Shown here piece by piece: positions 53,141 to 53,337 of a stretch of DNA of 53,337 nt. The DNA comes from Deltaproteobacteria bacterium. Its GTDB lineage: Bacteria; Desulfobacterota; Binatia; HRBIN30; JACQVA1. The DNA lies in the NCBI GenBank assembly GCA_016210005.1, contig JACQVA010000182.1, positions 1 through 53,337 on the forward strand, written 5' to 3'. Position 1 is the first letter of the stretch, and each line of letters opens with the position of its first letter. The notes under the pieces are model-generated. The model ran no database searches. It saw nothing but the letters and a program-made list of their open reading frames with translations, and was not told the origin of the DNA. The translations under genes were made by a program, and so were the position numbers.

Positions 53141-53187
53141 GCCGTCATTCCCGCGAAAGCGGCCGTCATTCCCGCGAAAGCGGGAAT
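53141..53187. repeat. Tandem ATTCCCGCGAAAGCGGGAAT-type repeat
   Basis: A 21-base unit GCCGTCATTCCCGCGAAAGC(G) occurs twice in tandem (53141-53161 and 53162-53182). The second copy completes the 20-base palindrome ATTCCCGCGAAAGCGGGAAT (53168-53187). It resembles the Neisseria dRS3 element (ATTCCC with GGGAAT arms). The repeat ends 20 bases before the GIY-YIG start. Confidence 0.85.
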
Positions 53188-53207
53188 CCAGTTTGGCGTT
53201 TGGCGCT

Positions 53208-53337
53208 ATGGACAAGCCGTTCTGCGTTTACATCCTGGCCAGCAAACGGAACGGCACGCTGTACATTGGGGTGACCTCACAGCTGGCAACGCGGGTGTGG
53301 CAGCATAAGAGCAAGGTAGTGGAGGGTTTTTCGGCCA
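53208..53337 (+). CDS. GIY-YIG family nuclease (partial, runs off window)
   Basis: The first 43 residues of a GIY-YIG endonuclease-domain protein: MDKPFCVYILASKRNGTLY, then IGVTSQLATRVWQHKS. The VYIL and LYIGVT parts are the GIY and YIG strands, and the Arg after them is expected for catalysis. Stand-alone proteins of this type have about 90-100 residues, so about half is missing at the window edge. It follows a tandem dRS3-like repeat. Confidence 0.82.
   Translation, partial: MDKPFCVYILASKRNGTLYIGVTSQLATRVWQHKSKVVEGFSA

Overview
This is a GC-rich window from a Gram-negative bacterium: there are lipoproteins, an RND efflux pump and a periplasmic-type Dsb protein. The gene mix is many acyl-CoA dehydrogenases, luciferase-like flavoproteins, a fused family III CoA-transferase, CoxG-like and DUF4215 proteins. 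It recalls uncultured lineages once placed in Deltaproteobacteria, such as Candidatus Binatota or Desulfobacterota; that placement is an inference from content only. TGA is an ordinary stop codon in most genes here.

Layout. 0.1-2.4 kb: a histidine phosphatase, a transposase remnant and agmatine deiminase on the minus strand. 2.7-17.6 kb: a long plus-strand catabolic cluster with tandem CoA-transferase, acyl-CoA ligase, hot-dog dehydratase, two luciferase-like monooxygenases, an FMN split-barrel protein, ETF alpha, a membrane Fe-S oxidoreductase, ETF beta, a dienoyl-CoA-reductase-like enzyme and an acyl-CoA dehydrogenase. The genes overlap or nearly touch, except for a 222-base gap before ETF alpha. 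A coherent reading is activation of an acid to its CoA ester, its oxidation, and electron delivery through ETF and the Fe-S protein to the quinone pool. 17.7-22.1 kb: CoxG-like protein and a Gld-type ABC exporter with auxiliary proteins (minus). 22.2-29.8 kb: M48 protease, a CsgG/DUF4810/DUF799 lipoprotein operon, an M16 protease pair, a small protein and an amidase (plus). 29.8-33.5 kb: luciferase-like protein, UbiA prenyltransferase, membrane protein and DUF354 protein (minus). 33.7-34.5 kb: a DsbA-like gene with an in-frame TGA. 34.5-41.8 kb: ArgJ, RND pump, adaptor, DUF2892 protein and a DUF4215 lipoprotein (minus). 42.1-44.0 kb: arginine decarboxylase. 44.2-47.9 kb: a DUF4062-NACHT-FGE-like STAND protein and a PIN/RHH toxin-antitoxin pair, bracketed by two copies of a 130-138 bp repeat. 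48.3-53.3 kb: GST-like protein, two acyl-CoA dehydrogenases, a D-2-hydroxyacid dehydrogenase and the start of a GIY-YIG gene.

The strongest unusual signal is the DsbA-like gene at 33727-34452. Its only interruption is a TGA exactly where the first Cys of the CxxC active site belongs, giving U-P-F-C, and a bacterial-SECIS-like hairpin follows it. This is probably a selenoprotein that ordinary annotation would split in two. The second is the STAND/toxin-antitoxin cassette between repeats, a candidate defence island. The intergenic spaces also hold a family of palindromes and 7-8-base tandem micro-repeats at several loci.
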